A stretch of DNA of 64,000 bases from VRUE01 sp963837695 (GCA_963837695.1 CAWINZ010000005.1:124001-188000), one strand, 5' to 3'; positions 42,929-51,927 are shown, numbered from the stretch's first letter. The notes: generated from the letters alone by a model not told the origin. Numbers and translations are program-made.

Positions 42929-44236
42929 ATGGGTACTCCACGCCTGCGCGACCCCCTGCGACGACCGGCGTTCCGGCGGCTGGCGATCTCCTACGGGGTC
43001 AACGAGATGGGCGACTGGCTCGGCATCGTCGCCCTCTCGGTGCTCGTCTTCGAGATCACCGACAGCGCCATGGCGACGGCGCTGCTCTTCATCGGGACCG
43101 GCTTCCTGCCGGCGCTGATGACGCCTTTCTTCGTCGCCCGCCTCGAGCGGCCGCCGCCCCGCTTTGTTCTGCCGGCGATCTACGCCGCCGAGGCGGCCGC
43201 ATTCGGCGTCCTCGCCCTGCTTGTCGATCACTTCTCGCTGGCCGCGGTCGTGGCCGTCGCCGCGATCGACGGCGCCCTGGCGCTCACCGCGAAGACGCTG
43301 ACCCGCGCTGTCACGGCGGCGATGCTCGAGCCGGAGGGTGAGCTGCGCGCCGGCAACGCGGTGCTCAACATCGCCTTCACGGCCGGCGTCGCCATCGGCC
43401 CCGCGGTCGCGGGCGCGGTGGTCGCGGCCTTCGGTGTCCAGTCGGCGCTGCTGCTGGACGCTGCCTCCTTTTACGCGATCGGCTGGATCCTGCTGACGGC
43501 CAAGCCGCTGCCACAGCCGGAGCCGGACCCGGAGGCCGGCCTGGCTGAACGGGTGCGCGCCGGCCTCGGCTACATCCGCCGCAACCCGACCCTGCGGCGC
43601 CTGCTCGCCGCCGAGGCTGGGGCGCTCATCTTTTTCTCGATCGTCGTCCCGGTAGAGGTGATCTACGCGAAGGAAACGCTCGGAGTCGGCGCGACGGGAT
43701 ACGGAATCCTGCTCGCCAGTTGGGGGATCGGGATGGTGGCCGGCAGCATCGTCTTCGCAAGGTTGCGCCGCGCCTCGCTACCGGTCCTCCTTTTCTTCAG
43801 CACGGTCGCGATCGGCGCCGGCTACCTCGGCATGGCTGCCGCGCCGGTGCTCGCGATCGCCTGCGGGGCCTCGGCCATCGGTGGCCTGGGAAACGGCATC
43901 CAGTGGGTTGCGGTGATCAGTGCCGTCCAGGAGCTGACCGCTCCGGCGATGCAGGCACGGGTGCTCGGCACGCTCGAATCGTCCGCCTCGGCGACGCCCG
44001 GCCTCGGCTACCTGCTCGGCGGGCTGATAACCACGCAGTGGAGCCCCCGCGCGGCATTCTTCGTCGCCGGGGCCGGCGTGCTGGTCATCGTCATTGCCTC
44101 GGCCGTGGTGCTGGGCAGGAATTGGCCGCTGGACAGCGCAAAAGGACGTCGAGGGGATTTTGACGCCGCCGCGGACGAGATTATGGTGGAGCTAATTCCC
44201 GCAGAGGCCCTGCCCAGTCCAGAACGGAGGTCGTGA
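42929..44236 (+). CDS. MFS exporter (EntS/MefA-like)
   Basis: This 435-residue protein has 12 membrane helices. It begins RRPAFRRLAISYGVNEMGDWLGIVALSVLVFEIT, the usual first helix of the DHA3/EntS-like subfamily, and has TRAVTAAMLEPEGELRAGNAVLN. Members export macrolides or siderophores; the substrate here is unknown. It ends two bases before the peptide-binding protein gene, so it may be part of that operon. Confidence 0.85.
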   Translation: MGTPRLRDPLRRPAFRRLAISYGVNEMGDWLGIVALSVLVFEITDSAMATALLFIGTGFLPALMTPFFVARLERPPPRFVLPAIYAAEAAAFGVLALLVDHFSLAAVVAVAAIDGALALTAKTLTRAVTAAMLEPEGELRAGNAVLNIAFTAGVAIGPAVAGAVVAAFGVQSALLLDAASFYAIGWILLTAKPLPQPEPDPEAGLAERVRAGLGYIRRNPTLRRLLAAEAGALIFFSIVVPVEVIYAKETLGVGATGYGILLASWGIGMVAGSIVFARLRRASLPVLLFFSTVAIGAGYLGMAAAPVLAIACGASAIGGLGNGIQWVAVISAVQELTAPAMQARVLGTLESSASATPGLGYLLGGLITTQWSPRAAFFVAGAGVLVIVIASAVVLGRNWPLDSAKGRRGDFDAAADEIMVELIPAEALPSPERRS

Positions 44237-44237
44237 C

Positions 44238-45866
44238 GTGAGGAAGCTGCATGCAGCACTTGCTGTTGTCGGACTGGCGGTAATCGCCCTTGGACTCGCG
44301 TCGTGCGGCGGTGGCTCCGGCGGCAAGGAGGGCGGCACGTTGACCGGCAGCTATGCCTCCTTCCCCGATTATCTCGACCCGAGCATCTCCTACACCCAGG
44401 AAGGGTGGACGGCGATGTACGACACGTACCTGCCGTTGCTCACCCTCGCTCACGCCAGCGGCAACGCGGGCAGCAAGGTGGTCCCGGCGCTCGCCGAGAG
44501 CCTGCCCAAGGTCAGCAACGGCGGCAAGACCTACACGCTGACCCTGCGCAAGGGGCTCAAATACTCCGACGGGACTCCGGTCAAGGCCTCCGACTTCGCC
44601 GCCACGGTCGAACGCGTCTTCAAGCTCAACTCGCCCGGCTCGCCTTACTACGAAGGCATCGTCGGCGCGGAACAGTTCGCCAAGACCAAGACCGGCGGCA
44701 TCTCGGGCATCAAGACCGACGACAAGACGGGCAAGATCACGATCGAGCTGACCCAGCCGCGCGGCACCTTCACCAACGAGCTGGCGCTGCTCTTCGTCGC
44801 ACTGGTGCCGCCTAACACTCCGGCCAAGCCCCAGAGCGCAAATCCGCCTCCGGCCACCGGCCCGTACGAGATCGTCAAGTCCGAACCGGGTCGCGGCTGG
44901 TCCTACGCCCGCAACCCGCAGTGGGGGAAGACCAATGGCAAGCTGATCCCCGAGGTGCCGAGCGGCCACGTCGACACGGTCGACATCAAGGTGGTCCGCA
45001 ACGGCGCGACCCAGGTCAACGAAATCGAACGCGACAAGGCGAACTGGATGCAGACCCTCGTCCCGGCCGACCTCTACAACAAAGTCAAGGACCGCTTCGA
45101 GGGCACCCAGTTCCGGGTCGAGCACCAGATCAACCTCTACTACTTCTGGATGAACACCGAGAAGGCGCCCTTCGACGACGTCAAGGTGCGCCAGGCGGTC
45201 AACTACGCCGTCGACCCGGCCGCGCTGGAACGGATCTACGCCGGCTCGCTCATCGCGGCGCACCAGATCCTGCCCGACGGGATGCCCGGCCATGAGGCGT
45301 TCGACCTCTACCCCCACAGCATGGCCAAGGCCAAGGCGCTGCTCAAGGAAGCCAACCCCTCCGACCGCGAGATCACCGTCTGGACCGACAACGAAAGCCC
45401 CAACAACGAAGCCGGCGCCTACTACCAGGACGTGCTCACGAAGCTCGGCTTCAACGCCAAGCTGAAGACGATCAACGCCGACAGCTTCAGCCAGGTGATC
45501 GGCAACGAAACGACGCCCGACCTCGACACCGGCTGGTTCGACTGGTTCGTCGATTACCCGCACCCGAACGCGTTCTTCCAGCCGCAGCTGGCGGGCGAAA
45601 GCATCTCCCCGACCAACAACTACAACCTCGCCCGCATGGACGACCCGAAGCTGAACGCGAAGATCGCCAAGCTCAGCACCGAACAGCTCGGGCCCAAGCA
45701 GGAAGCCGAATACGCCGCGATGGACAAGGAATACATGGAACAGGCTCCCTGGGTCCCCTACGGCAGCAACACCACCTCCACCTTCGTCGACAGCCAGATC
45801 GACCTCGACAAGGTGGTCTTCAACCCGACCTTCGGCCAGGACCTGACCAGCTTCCAGTTCAAGTAA
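44238..45866 (+). CDS. oligopeptide ABC transporter substrate-binding lipoprotein
   Basis: This 542-residue protein has a lipoprotein signal (GLAVIALGLASCGGG; Cys about residue 22) and the SBP_bac_5 fold: VVPALAESLPKVSNGGKTYTLTLRKGLKYSDGTPVKASDF, then ATGPYEIVKSEPG and DVKVRQAVNYAVDP. It captures peptides or similar solutes for the permeases that follow. GTG start at 44238. The stop overlaps the next start (TAATG). Confidence 0.92.
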   Translation: MRKLHAALAVVGLAVIALGLASCGGGSGGKEGGTLTGSYASFPDYLDPSISYTQEGWTAMYDTYLPLLTLAHASGNAGSKVVPALAESLPKVSNGGKTYTLTLRKGLKYSDGTPVKASDFAATVERVFKLNSPGSPYYEGIVGAEQFAKTKTGGISGIKTDDKTGKITIELTQPRGTFTNELALLFVALVPPNTPAKPQSANPPPATGPYEIVKSEPGRGWSYARNPQWGKTNGKLIPEVPSGHVDTVDIKVVRNGATQVNEIERDKANWMQTLVPADLYNKVKDRFEGTQFRVEHQINLYYFWMNTEKAPFDDVKVRQAVNYAVDPAALERIYAGSLIAAHQILPDGMPGHEAFDLYPHSMAKAKALLKEANPSDREITVWTDNESPNNEAGAYYQDVLTKLGFNAKLKTINADSFSQVIGNETTPDLDTGWFDWFVDYPHPNAFFQPQLAGESISPTNNYNLARMDDPKLNAKIAKLSTEQLGPKQEAEYAAMDKEYMEQAPWVPYGSNTTSTFVDSQIDLDKVVFNPTFGQDLTSFQFK

Positions 45867-46879
45867 TGGCGGGGCGCAGCCCCTGGTATCTGGCCTACCG
45901 GCGGCTGCGGCGTAACCGGGTCGCGCTTGCCTTCGGCGCTCTCTTCGTCGCGATCGTCGTCTTCGTCTGTACCGCCCCCCTGTGGGCCAATGACGTCGCC
46001 CACACGACGCCGAACGCGACGCACACGCTGGAGAAGGTCGAGGTCGACGGCGAAAAGCGCGAAGTCGTCAACCGCGAAGGCAAGCCGGTCGGGCCACTCT
46101 GGCTCGGCGCGGGTGGCAAGTTCTTCCTCGGCGCCGACGGCCGGCTCGGCCGCGACGAGATGGTGCGGCTGATGTACGGCGGTCGCATCTCGCTCTTCAT
46201 CGGCTTCCTCTCAACCCTGATCGCGACGCTGCTGGCGACGACCCTCGGCCTGCTCGCCGGCTACTACCGCGGCTGGGCCGACGCGGTGATCTCGCGGACG
46301 ATGGATGTGATCTGGGCCTTCCCGGTGACGCTGCTGGCGATCGCGCTCGGGCTCTCGCTGGCAACCGGCGGCCTGAAGATCGGGCCACTGCACCTCTCGG
46401 GCAGCTCGATCTGGATCCCGATCCTGATCATCGCCTTCGTCTACACGCCCTACATGGCGCGGCCGATCCGCGGCGAGGTGCTCTCGCTGCGCGAGAAGGA
46501 GTTCGTCGAGGCCGCCGTCTCGCAGGGCGCAGGACCGCTGCGGGTGATGTTCGGTGAGCTGCTGCCCAACCTGGGCTCGACGCTGATCGTCTTCTTCACC
46601 CTCGGCGTCGCCCAGACCATGCTGCTCGAGGCGACCCTCTCCTTCCTCGGCGTCGGTGTGCAGCCGCCGAACACCTCATGGGGGACGATGATCGGCGGCG
46701 GCTTCGAGCTGATCAGCAGCGCGCCGCTGCTGACCGTTATCCCGGGCGCGATGCTGCTACTCACCGTGCTCTCGATCAACGTCGTCGGCGACGGCCTGCG
46801 CGACGCGCTCGACCCCAAATCGAAGCTGCGCCTCGAGGCGCACGCCGGCATCGCCGAGCCCGAGGGGACCGCGGTCTGA
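45866..46879 (+). CDS. peptide ABC transporter permease, OppC/DppC type
   Basis: This 337-residue protein has RRLRRNRVALAFGALFVAIVVFV at the N-terminus (OppC leader helix), an extra soluble loop (residues about 40-90) and the coupling loop SLREKEFVEAAVSQGAGPLRVMFGELLPNLGSTLIV. It is joined by one-base overlaps on both sides. The order SBP-OppC-OppB-OppDF is a reversal of the usual B-C order. Confidence 0.9.
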   Translation: MAGRSPWYLAYRRLRRNRVALAFGALFVAIVVFVCTAPLWANDVAHTTPNATHTLEKVEVDGEKREVVNREGKPVGPLWLGAGGKFFLGADGRLGRDEMVRLMYGGRISLFIGFLSTLIATLLATTLGLLAGYYRGWADAVISRTMDVIWAFPVTLLAIALGLSLATGGLKIGPLHLSGSSIWIPILIIAFVYTPYMARPIRGEVLSLREKEFVEAAVSQGAGPLRVMFGELLPNLGSTLIVFFTLGVAQTMLLEATLSFLGVGVQPPNTSWGTMIGGGFELISSAPLLTVIPGAMLLLTVLSINVVGDGLRDALDPKSKLRLEAHAGIAEPEGTAV

Positions 46880-47835
46880 TGGGTCGCTTCGTCGTCCGCC
46901 GTCTGGTCGGGATGGCGCTGGTGCTGTTCGCGATCTCGGTGATCGTCTTCCTGATCTTCAACGTGATCCCCAGCTCGGATCCCGCCCAGCGGATGGCAGG
47001 CAAGAACGCCACGCCCCAGCTGATCGCGAGCATCAACGAGGAATGGGGCTTCGAAGACCCGCTGCCCCAGCAGTACCTGACGACGATGAAGAAGATCTTC
47101 AGCGGCGACCTGATCTCCTACGAAGGGCGGGAAAGCGTCGACGAACGGATCGTCGAAGGGATCCCGGCGACCTTCTCGCTCTGCATCGGCGCCGCGATTA
47201 TCTGGATGTTCTTCGGGATCCTCTTCGGCTACCTCTCGGCGGTGCGGGCGGGTGGCCTGCTCGACCGGGCGCTGACGATCGTCGCCGTGGCCGGCATCTC
47301 GATGCCGGTCTTCTGGCTCGCCGCGATCTTCCTCAACTACCTCACCTACCAGCTCGAACTGTTCCCCTCCGGCACTTACGTCCCCCTGAGCGAAGACCCG
47401 CTCGATTGGGCCAACCACCTGATCCTGCCCTGGGTGACGCTGGCGATCGTCTACGTCGGCCTCTACAGCCGCGTGCTGCGCTCCAACATGCTCGACGCGA
47501 TGGACGAGGACTACGTGCGGACGGCGCGGGCCAAGGGGCTGAGCGAGCGCCGGGTGATGACCCGCCACGTCCTGCGCAACTCGCTGGTCCCGATCATCAC
47601 CCTCTTCGGGCTCGACTTCGGCGCCCTGCTCGGCGGCGCGATCCTGGTCGAAGCGGTCTTCAACCTCGAAGGCATCGGCCTCTACACCTACGAATCGCTG
47701 ATCAACTTCGACCTGCCGCCGGTGATGGCCGTGGTCCTCTTCGGCGCCTTCTTCGTCGTCCTCTTCAACACCCTGGTCGACATCGCCTACGCCTACCTCG
47801 ACCCACGGGTCAAATTGGGAGCCTCGGCGCAATGA
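46879..47835 (+). CDS. peptide ABC transporter permease, OppB/DppB type
   Basis: 318 residues: RFVVRRLVGMALVLFAISVIVFLIFNVIP is the conserved OppB start; the coupling loop is MDEDYVRTARAKGLSERRVMTRHVLRNSLVPIITLFG; GALLGGAILVEAVFNLEGIG follows. Six helices. It works with the OppC-type permease and the fused ATPase. Confidence 0.92.
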   Translation: MGRFVVRRLVGMALVLFAISVIVFLIFNVIPSSDPAQRMAGKNATPQLIASINEEWGFEDPLPQQYLTTMKKIFSGDLISYEGRESVDERIVEGIPATFSLCIGAAIIWMFFGILFGYLSAVRAGGLLDRALTIVAVAGISMPVFWLAAIFLNYLTYQLELFPSGTYVPLSEDPLDWANHLILPWVTLAIVYVGLYSRVLRSNMLDAMDEDYVRTARAKGLSERRVMTRHVLRNSLVPIITLFGLDFGALLGGAILVEAVFNLEGIGLYTYESLINFDLPPVMAVVLFGAFFVVLFNTLVDIAYAYLDPRVKLGASAQ

Positions 47836-49484
47836 GCGAGGCGCTGCTCAGCGTCAGCGACCTGCGCGTCGGCTTCGCCACCGAAGCCGGGCGGGTGCAG
47901 GCGGTCGACGGAGTCTCCTTCGAGCTCGCCCCCGGCGAGGTGCTGGCGATCGTCGGCGAGTCGGGCTCGGGCAAGAGCGTCACCGCGCAGACGATCATCG
48001 GGCTCACCCGCTCGCCAAACGCGCATATCGAGGGCTCCGTGCGGCTCGGCGGCAGTGAGCTGATCGGCGCCGGGGACGAGGCTCTGCGCGCTGTCCGCGG
48101 CGAGCGGATCGCGATGGTCTTTCAGGACCCGATGACCTCGTTCAACCCGGTCTACAGGGTCGGCGACCAGCTGATCGAGGCGATCCGGGCACACCGCCCG
48201 GAGGTGAGTCGGGGCGCTGCGCGCGAGCGGTCGGTCGAGCTGCTGGGCTCGGTAGGCCTGCCAGACCCCGAGCGGCGCGTCGACCGCTATCCGCACGAGC
48301 TCTCCGGCGGGATGCGGCAGCGGGCGATGATCGCGATGGCGTTGACCCTGGAGCCGGAAGTGCTGATCGCCGACGAGCCGACGACGGCGCTCGACGTGAC
48401 GATCCAGGCGCAGATCCTCGAGCTGCTGAGGCGGCTGAACCGCGAGCGCGGCCTGGCGACGATCCTGATCACCCACGACTTCGGCGTCGTCGCCGAGATG
48501 GCCGACCGGGTGCTGGTCATGCACGAGGGCAAGATCGTCGAGCGGGGCGACCTCGACGACGTCTTCTACGCGACCAAGGCCCCCTACACGCGCAAGCTGC
48601 TCGGCGCCGTCGTGCGGCTCGACCAGGCTCCGCCGCTGCGCCCGGCCAGGAGCGAGGGGTCGCTGCTCGAGGTCACCGACCTGGTCAAGCACTTCCCGGT
48701 CAAGCGCGGCCTGCTGTTCGACCGCGAGGTCGACCGGGTGCGCGCAGTCGACGGGGTCAGTTTCAGCGTCGCTCGCGGCGAGACCCTCGGCCTGGTGGGA
48801 GAGTCGGGCAGCGGCAAGTCGACCCTCTCGCGAGCGGTGCTGCAGCTGTTGAAGCCGACCTCCGGCTCGGTCCGCTTCGACGGCCGCGAGATCGCCGGCC
48901 TCTCGCGCCGCCAGATGCGGCCGCTGCGCCCCGAGATGCAGATGGTCTTCCAGGACCCCTACGCCTCGCTCAACCCGCGCAAGCGGATCGGCCAGATCGT
49001 CGGCGAGCCGCTGCGTGTCCAGGCCCGCGCCTCGGGGGCCGATCTGCGCCGGCAGGTCCAAGAGCTGCTGGGGCGGGTCGGCCTCTCCCCCGAGCACTAC
49101 GACCGCTACCCGCACGAGTTCTCCGGCGGGCAGCGGCAGCGGGTCGGCATCGCCCGCGCCCTGGCGCTGCGGCCCAAGCTGATCGTCGCCGACGAGCCCG
49201 TCTCGGCCCTCGACGTCTCGATCCGCGCCCAGATCCTCACCCTGCTCGCCGACCTCCAGGAGGAGTTCGGCCTGACCTACGTCTTCGTCGCCCACGACAT
49301 CGGCGTCGTCCGCCACGTCTCCGACCGGATCGCCGTCATGCACGACGGCAAGATCGTCGAGCAGGGACCGGCCGACCAGGTCTGCGAGCGGCCGACCGAC
49401 GCCTACACGAAGACCCTGCTCGCGGCGGTGCCCGTTCCCGACCCGCGCGAGAGCCGCGCCCGTCGGGCAGACTTCAGAGCGTGA
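47832..49484 (+). CDS. fused OppD-OppF peptide ABC transporter ATPase
   Basis: 550 residues with two complete ABC domains. First: GESGSGKSVTAQTIIG, LSGGMRQRAMIAMAL, VLIADEPTTALDV. Second (from about residue 280): GESGSGKSTLSRAVL, FSGGQRQRVGIARALAL, LIVADEPVSALDV. Both look catalytically complete, so this is a GsiA/YejF-like fusion of OppD and OppF. ATG 47832 overlaps the permease stop by four bases. Its own stop overlaps the DNA ligase start by four bases. Confidence 0.93.
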   Translation: MSEALLSVSDLRVGFATEAGRVQAVDGVSFELAPGEVLAIVGESGSGKSVTAQTIIGLTRSPNAHIEGSVRLGGSELIGAGDEALRAVRGERIAMVFQDPMTSFNPVYRVGDQLIEAIRAHRPEVSRGAARERSVELLGSVGLPDPERRVDRYPHELSGGMRQRAMIAMALTLEPEVLIADEPTTALDVTIQAQILELLRRLNRERGLATILITHDFGVVAEMADRVLVMHEGKIVERGDLDDVFYATKAPYTRKLLGAVVRLDQAPPLRPARSEGSLLEVTDLVKHFPVKRGLLFDREVDRVRAVDGVSFSVARGETLGLVGESGSGKSTLSRAVLQLLKPTSGSVRFDGREIAGLSRRQMRPLRPEMQMVFQDPYASLNPRKRIGQIVGEPLRVQARASGADLRRQVQELLGRVGLSPEHYDRYPHEFSGGQRQRVGIARALALRPKLIVADEPVSALDVSIRAQILTLLADLQEEFGLTYVFVAHDIGVVRHVSDRIAVMHDGKIVEQGPADQVCERPTDAYTKTLLAAVPVPDPRESRARRADFRA

Positions 49485-50428
49485 AGCTCCCCCTCTCGCC
49501 GCCGATCAAGCCGCAGCTGGCGCTGACCCGCAAAGAGTTGCCGCTGGGCGAGGAGTGGGCCTACGAGCAGAAGCTCGACGGCTTCCGCGCGATCGTCTTC
49601 GTCGACGGCGAGGACGCCTACGTCCAGTCGCGCGGCGGCAAAGATCTGACCCGCTACTTCCCCGAGCTGAGCTTCGCCCCGGGCCGCTACGCGCTCGACG
49701 GCGAGCTGGTCATCCGCGACGCCGAGGGCAAGCTCGAATTCGACGCCCTGCAACAACGCATCCACCCGGCCGAGTCACGGATAAACCTCCTGTCGAAGGA
49801 GATCCCGGCCGGCTACGTAGCCTTCGACCTTCTGGCCGAGGGGGACGAGGCGCTGCTCGAGACGCCGTTTGGCGAACGACGGTCCCGACTCGAGGCGCTG
49901 GCGCAACAGACCGGGGCCGAGCTGAGCGTGCTGAGCCCCGATCCGGAGCAGGCCAAGCAGTGGCTGCGCAGGACCGAGGGCACGATGGCCAAGCAGCTCG
50001 ACGCTCTCTACATCCCCGGCAAGCGCAAGGGGATGGCGAAGATCAAGCGCGAGCGTGAGATCGACTGCGTCGTGATGGGCTGGCGACCAGGCAAAGAGGC
50101 AGGCACGGTCGGCTCGCTGATCCTGGGGCTCTACGACGGCGACGAGCTGCGCTCGGTCGGCCACATCTCCGGCTTCAGCGCCGAAGCAAAACGGGCGATG
50201 CCGAAGATGCTGGCGCCGCTGGAGACGGGCGACAGCGGCACCGCCGAGCCCAGTCGCTGGACCGGCGGGCGCGATCTCGAGTGGGTCGCCTTGCGGCCCG
50301 AGCTCGTCATCGAAGTGGGCTACGACCACGCGGCGGCAGGGCGGATTCGGCACGGGGCACGGTTCCGCAGGTTCCGAGACGACAAAGACCCCAAGGAGTG
50401 CACCTTCGACCTGTTGGATGAAGGCTGA
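49481..50428 (+). CDS. ligC: ATP-dependent DNA ligase (LigC-like)
   Basis: This 315-residue protein has the nucleotidyltransferase motif EQKLDGFRA with the lysine that becomes adenylated (about residue 28), YALDGELVI (motif III), FDLLA, EGTMAKQLDALYIPGKR (motif IV region, normally EGVVAK) and IKREREIDCVVMGW (motif V), followed by an OB-fold. Size and end (RFRRFRDDKDPKECTFDLL) fit mycobacterial LigC, a repair ligase of base excision/NHEJ type. GTG start coupled to the ABC ATPase, an odd partner. Confidence 0.87.
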   Translation: MKLPLSPPIKPQLALTRKELPLGEEWAYEQKLDGFRAIVFVDGEDAYVQSRGGKDLTRYFPELSFAPGRYALDGELVIRDAEGKLEFDALQQRIHPAESRINLLSKEIPAGYVAFDLLAEGDEALLETPFGERRSRLEALAQQTGAELSVLSPDPEQAKQWLRRTEGTMAKQLDALYIPGKRKGMAKIKREREIDCVVMGWRPGKEAGTVGSLILGLYDGDELRSVGHISGFSAEAKRAMPKMLAPLETGDSGTAEPSRWTGGRDLEWVALRPELVIEVGYDHAAAGRIRHGARFRRFRDDKDPKECTFDLLDEG

Positions 50429-50434
50429 CGGGGA

Positions 50435-50552
50435 GGAGAGGACGGGGGTGCCCTGCCGCGGCTGGGTTTTTCGCGTGAGGAGGGGTCATCTCTCGCCAAG
50501 CGGTGGGCGAAAAAGAGGACGCCGCTCGCGGCAGGGCACCCCCGTCCCCTCC
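50435..50552. repeat. long convergent hairpin element
   Basis: Arms 50435-50460 and 50527-50552 match at 25 of 26 positions. Inside, TTTTTCGC (50467-50474) pairs with GCGAAAAA (50507-50514). It fills the gap between the ligase stop (50428) and the stop of the convergent radical SAM gene (50556). The inner TTTTTCG/CGAAAAA recalls R3, but the rest differs. Likely a bidirectional terminator. Confidence 0.75.
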
Positions 50553-50555
50553 TAC

Positions 50556-51560
50556 TCAGAACAATCTGTCCTGCGAGGACCCAGTAGTAGCCGGACGCGA
50601 CTCTCGGTGGGCCGGGCGGCTTCTCCCCCAACCGCGAACGCCGCGGGTAGCTTGCTTGCATTGATCCGGGCGCATGTTGGCTCGGCCGTTGGCGTATAGC
50701 TGCTCGTAACGAGGGAGAAGATCGGGGCGTTTGGTCTCCAGCCAGGCGAAGAAGACATCGCGGACCTCTCCGCGTAGGTGAAGGGATACGCCGCCGAGGA
50801 AAGTGGCGTTTGCTTGTTTTGCTCGGTCGACGATTGGCTGGACCTGCTCTGGGCTGTCGTTGATGCCCGGCATCAAGGGGGCGATCAGGACTCCGGAGTC
50901 GATGCCGCGGCTGCGCAGCTCGGCTACGGCGTCGAGACGGGCGGATGGGCTTGGCGTGTGGGGCTCGGTTGCTCGCCAGGCGTCCTCGTCGAGGGTCGGG
51001 ACGGAGAGGTTGACCGAGACGGGGAGGCGCTTCGCCATGCGCTCGTAGAGGTCGATGTCGCGCAGTGCCAGCGGCGACTTGGTGAGGACGGAGACCGGGG
51101 TTCCGGCCTCCTCCAGCGCCGCCAGGATCTCGGGCATGAAGCGGTAGCGACTCTCGACCCACTGGTAGGGGTCGGTGTTGGTCCCCAGCGCGACCAGGTC
51201 GCGCTTCCAGCTCGGCCTGGCCAGCTCAGCTCGCAATACCTCCGGCACGTTGACCTTGACGACGATCTCGCGCTCGAAGTCCCGCCCGGCATCGAAGTCG
51301 AGATAGGTGTGCGAGCTCCTCGCGAAGCAGAAGACGCAGGCATGGGTGCATCCCCTGAAGGGGTTGACCGTGTAGTTGAAGCCGTAGCGGCCACCGGGCA
51401 CGTGGTTCAGGGCCGAACGGGCGCGCACCTCGTGGAAGTTGATCCCCATCGCCTCCGGGGCATCGAAGGTGCGCACGACCGTGCCATCGCCCACCCCCGG
51501 CAACCGCATGTCGTTCTCAATTCGCTGCTCGTCCCAACGCATGCGAACGTATGTTCGCAT
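50556..51560 (-). CDS. Rv2578c-like radical SAM protein, SOS-regulated
   Basis: Up to 334 residues. The cluster motif is RGCTHACVFCFARSSHTY (CxxxCxxC, about residues 69-76), as in spore photoproduct lyase-like proteins. It also has LGTNTDPYQWVE, PVSVLTKSPLALRDID and SVPTLDEDAWRATEP. ATG 51560 would put the LexA box in codons 1-7 with a possible leaderless start; ATG 51542 (MRWDEQRIEND) is the alternative. As I recall, the M. tuberculosis homologue Rv2578c belongs to the LexA regulon. Repair of DNA damage is plausible but unproven. Confidence 0.87.
   Translation of the reverse strand: MRTYVRMRWDEQRIENDMRLPGVGDGTVVRTFDAPEAMGINFHEVRARSALNHVPGGRYGFNYTVNPFRGCTHACVFCFARSSHTYLDFDAGRDFEREIVVKVNVPEVLRAELARPSWKRDLVALGTNTDPYQWVESRYRFMPEILAALEEAGTPVSVLTKSPLALRDIDLYERMAKRLPVSVNLSVPTLDEDAWRATEPHTPSPSARLDAVAELRSRGIDSGVLIAPLMPGINDSPEQVQPIVDRAKQANATFLGGVSLHLRGEVRDVFFAWLETKRPDLLPRYEQLYANGRANMRPDQCKQATRGVRGWGRSRPAHRESRPATTGSSQDRLF
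51541..51560. promoter_or_regulatory. LexA/SOS box shared by divergent genes
   Basis: ATGCGAAC-gtat-GTTCGCAT is a perfect dyad containing CGAACGTATGTTCG, one base from the Gram-positive SOS consensus CGAACATATGTTCG. It overlaps the start of the radical SAM gene (minus) and is 85 bases upstream of the tiny peptide gene (plus). A -10-like TAGAAT (51560-51565) abuts it on the plus strand. Confidence 0.88.
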
Positions 51561-51644
51561 AGAATAGAAGCGTGATCAATGCTCGGCCATAACCGTCTCC
51601 TTCAGGCCCAGCATCAAGCAGCGGCCTGGAGAAAGGAGGTGGAC

Positions 51645-51701
51645 ATGGACGAAGTGGCACTGATCATGCTCCTGCTTCTGCTGATCCTGCGGGTGATGTA
51701 G
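51645..51701 (+). CDS. 18-residue hydrophobic peptide behind an SOS box
   Basis: ATG 51645 has an outstanding ribosome binding site (GAAAGGAGG, 7-8 bases before it) and encodes MDEVALIMLLLLLILRVM, then TAG. The peptide is one short membrane helix with acidic start and basic end. The transcript would start near the LexA box at 51541 and end at the hairpins from 51714. It resembles in kind SOS-induced membrane microproteins such as TisB (toxin) or SidA (division inhibitor), but is shorter and not homologous by eye. Evidence is the ribosome binding site and context only. Confidence 0.55.
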   Translation: MDEVALIMLLLLLILRVM

Positions 51702-51713
51702 GAGCAGGAGACG

Positions 51714-51741
51714 CCGGGCGGGGCCGTTTGGCTCCGCCCGG
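51714..51741 (+). terminator. hairpin after the small peptide gene
   Basis: CCGGGCGG-g-GC, loop cgtttg, GC-t-CCGCCCGG, then tctt. It starts 13 bases after the TAG of the 18-residue frame. Likely its first terminator. Confidence 0.6.
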
Positions 51742-51773
51742 TCTTGCGCGCGACAGGCTCGCCCATAAAAAAA

Positions 51774-51796
51774 GGCCCGGCTTAGCCGGGCCTTTT
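51774..51796. terminator. rho-independent terminator, bidirectional
   Basis: GGCCCGGC-tta-GCCGGGCC is followed by TTTT and preceded by a run of seven A. It fits intrinsic termination in both directions. Confidence 0.85.
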
Positions 51797-51927
51797 CGGC
51801 AGATGGCCGAAGTAGCACTGATCGAGAGGCAGTATAGCCGTGAACCTGACCCCCCCGGACCAGGGTGCCTCACGCCCGCGGGCGGGCCAGCTGATATGGA
51901 CGCCCGTTTGTCAAGTCGCCAACCACC

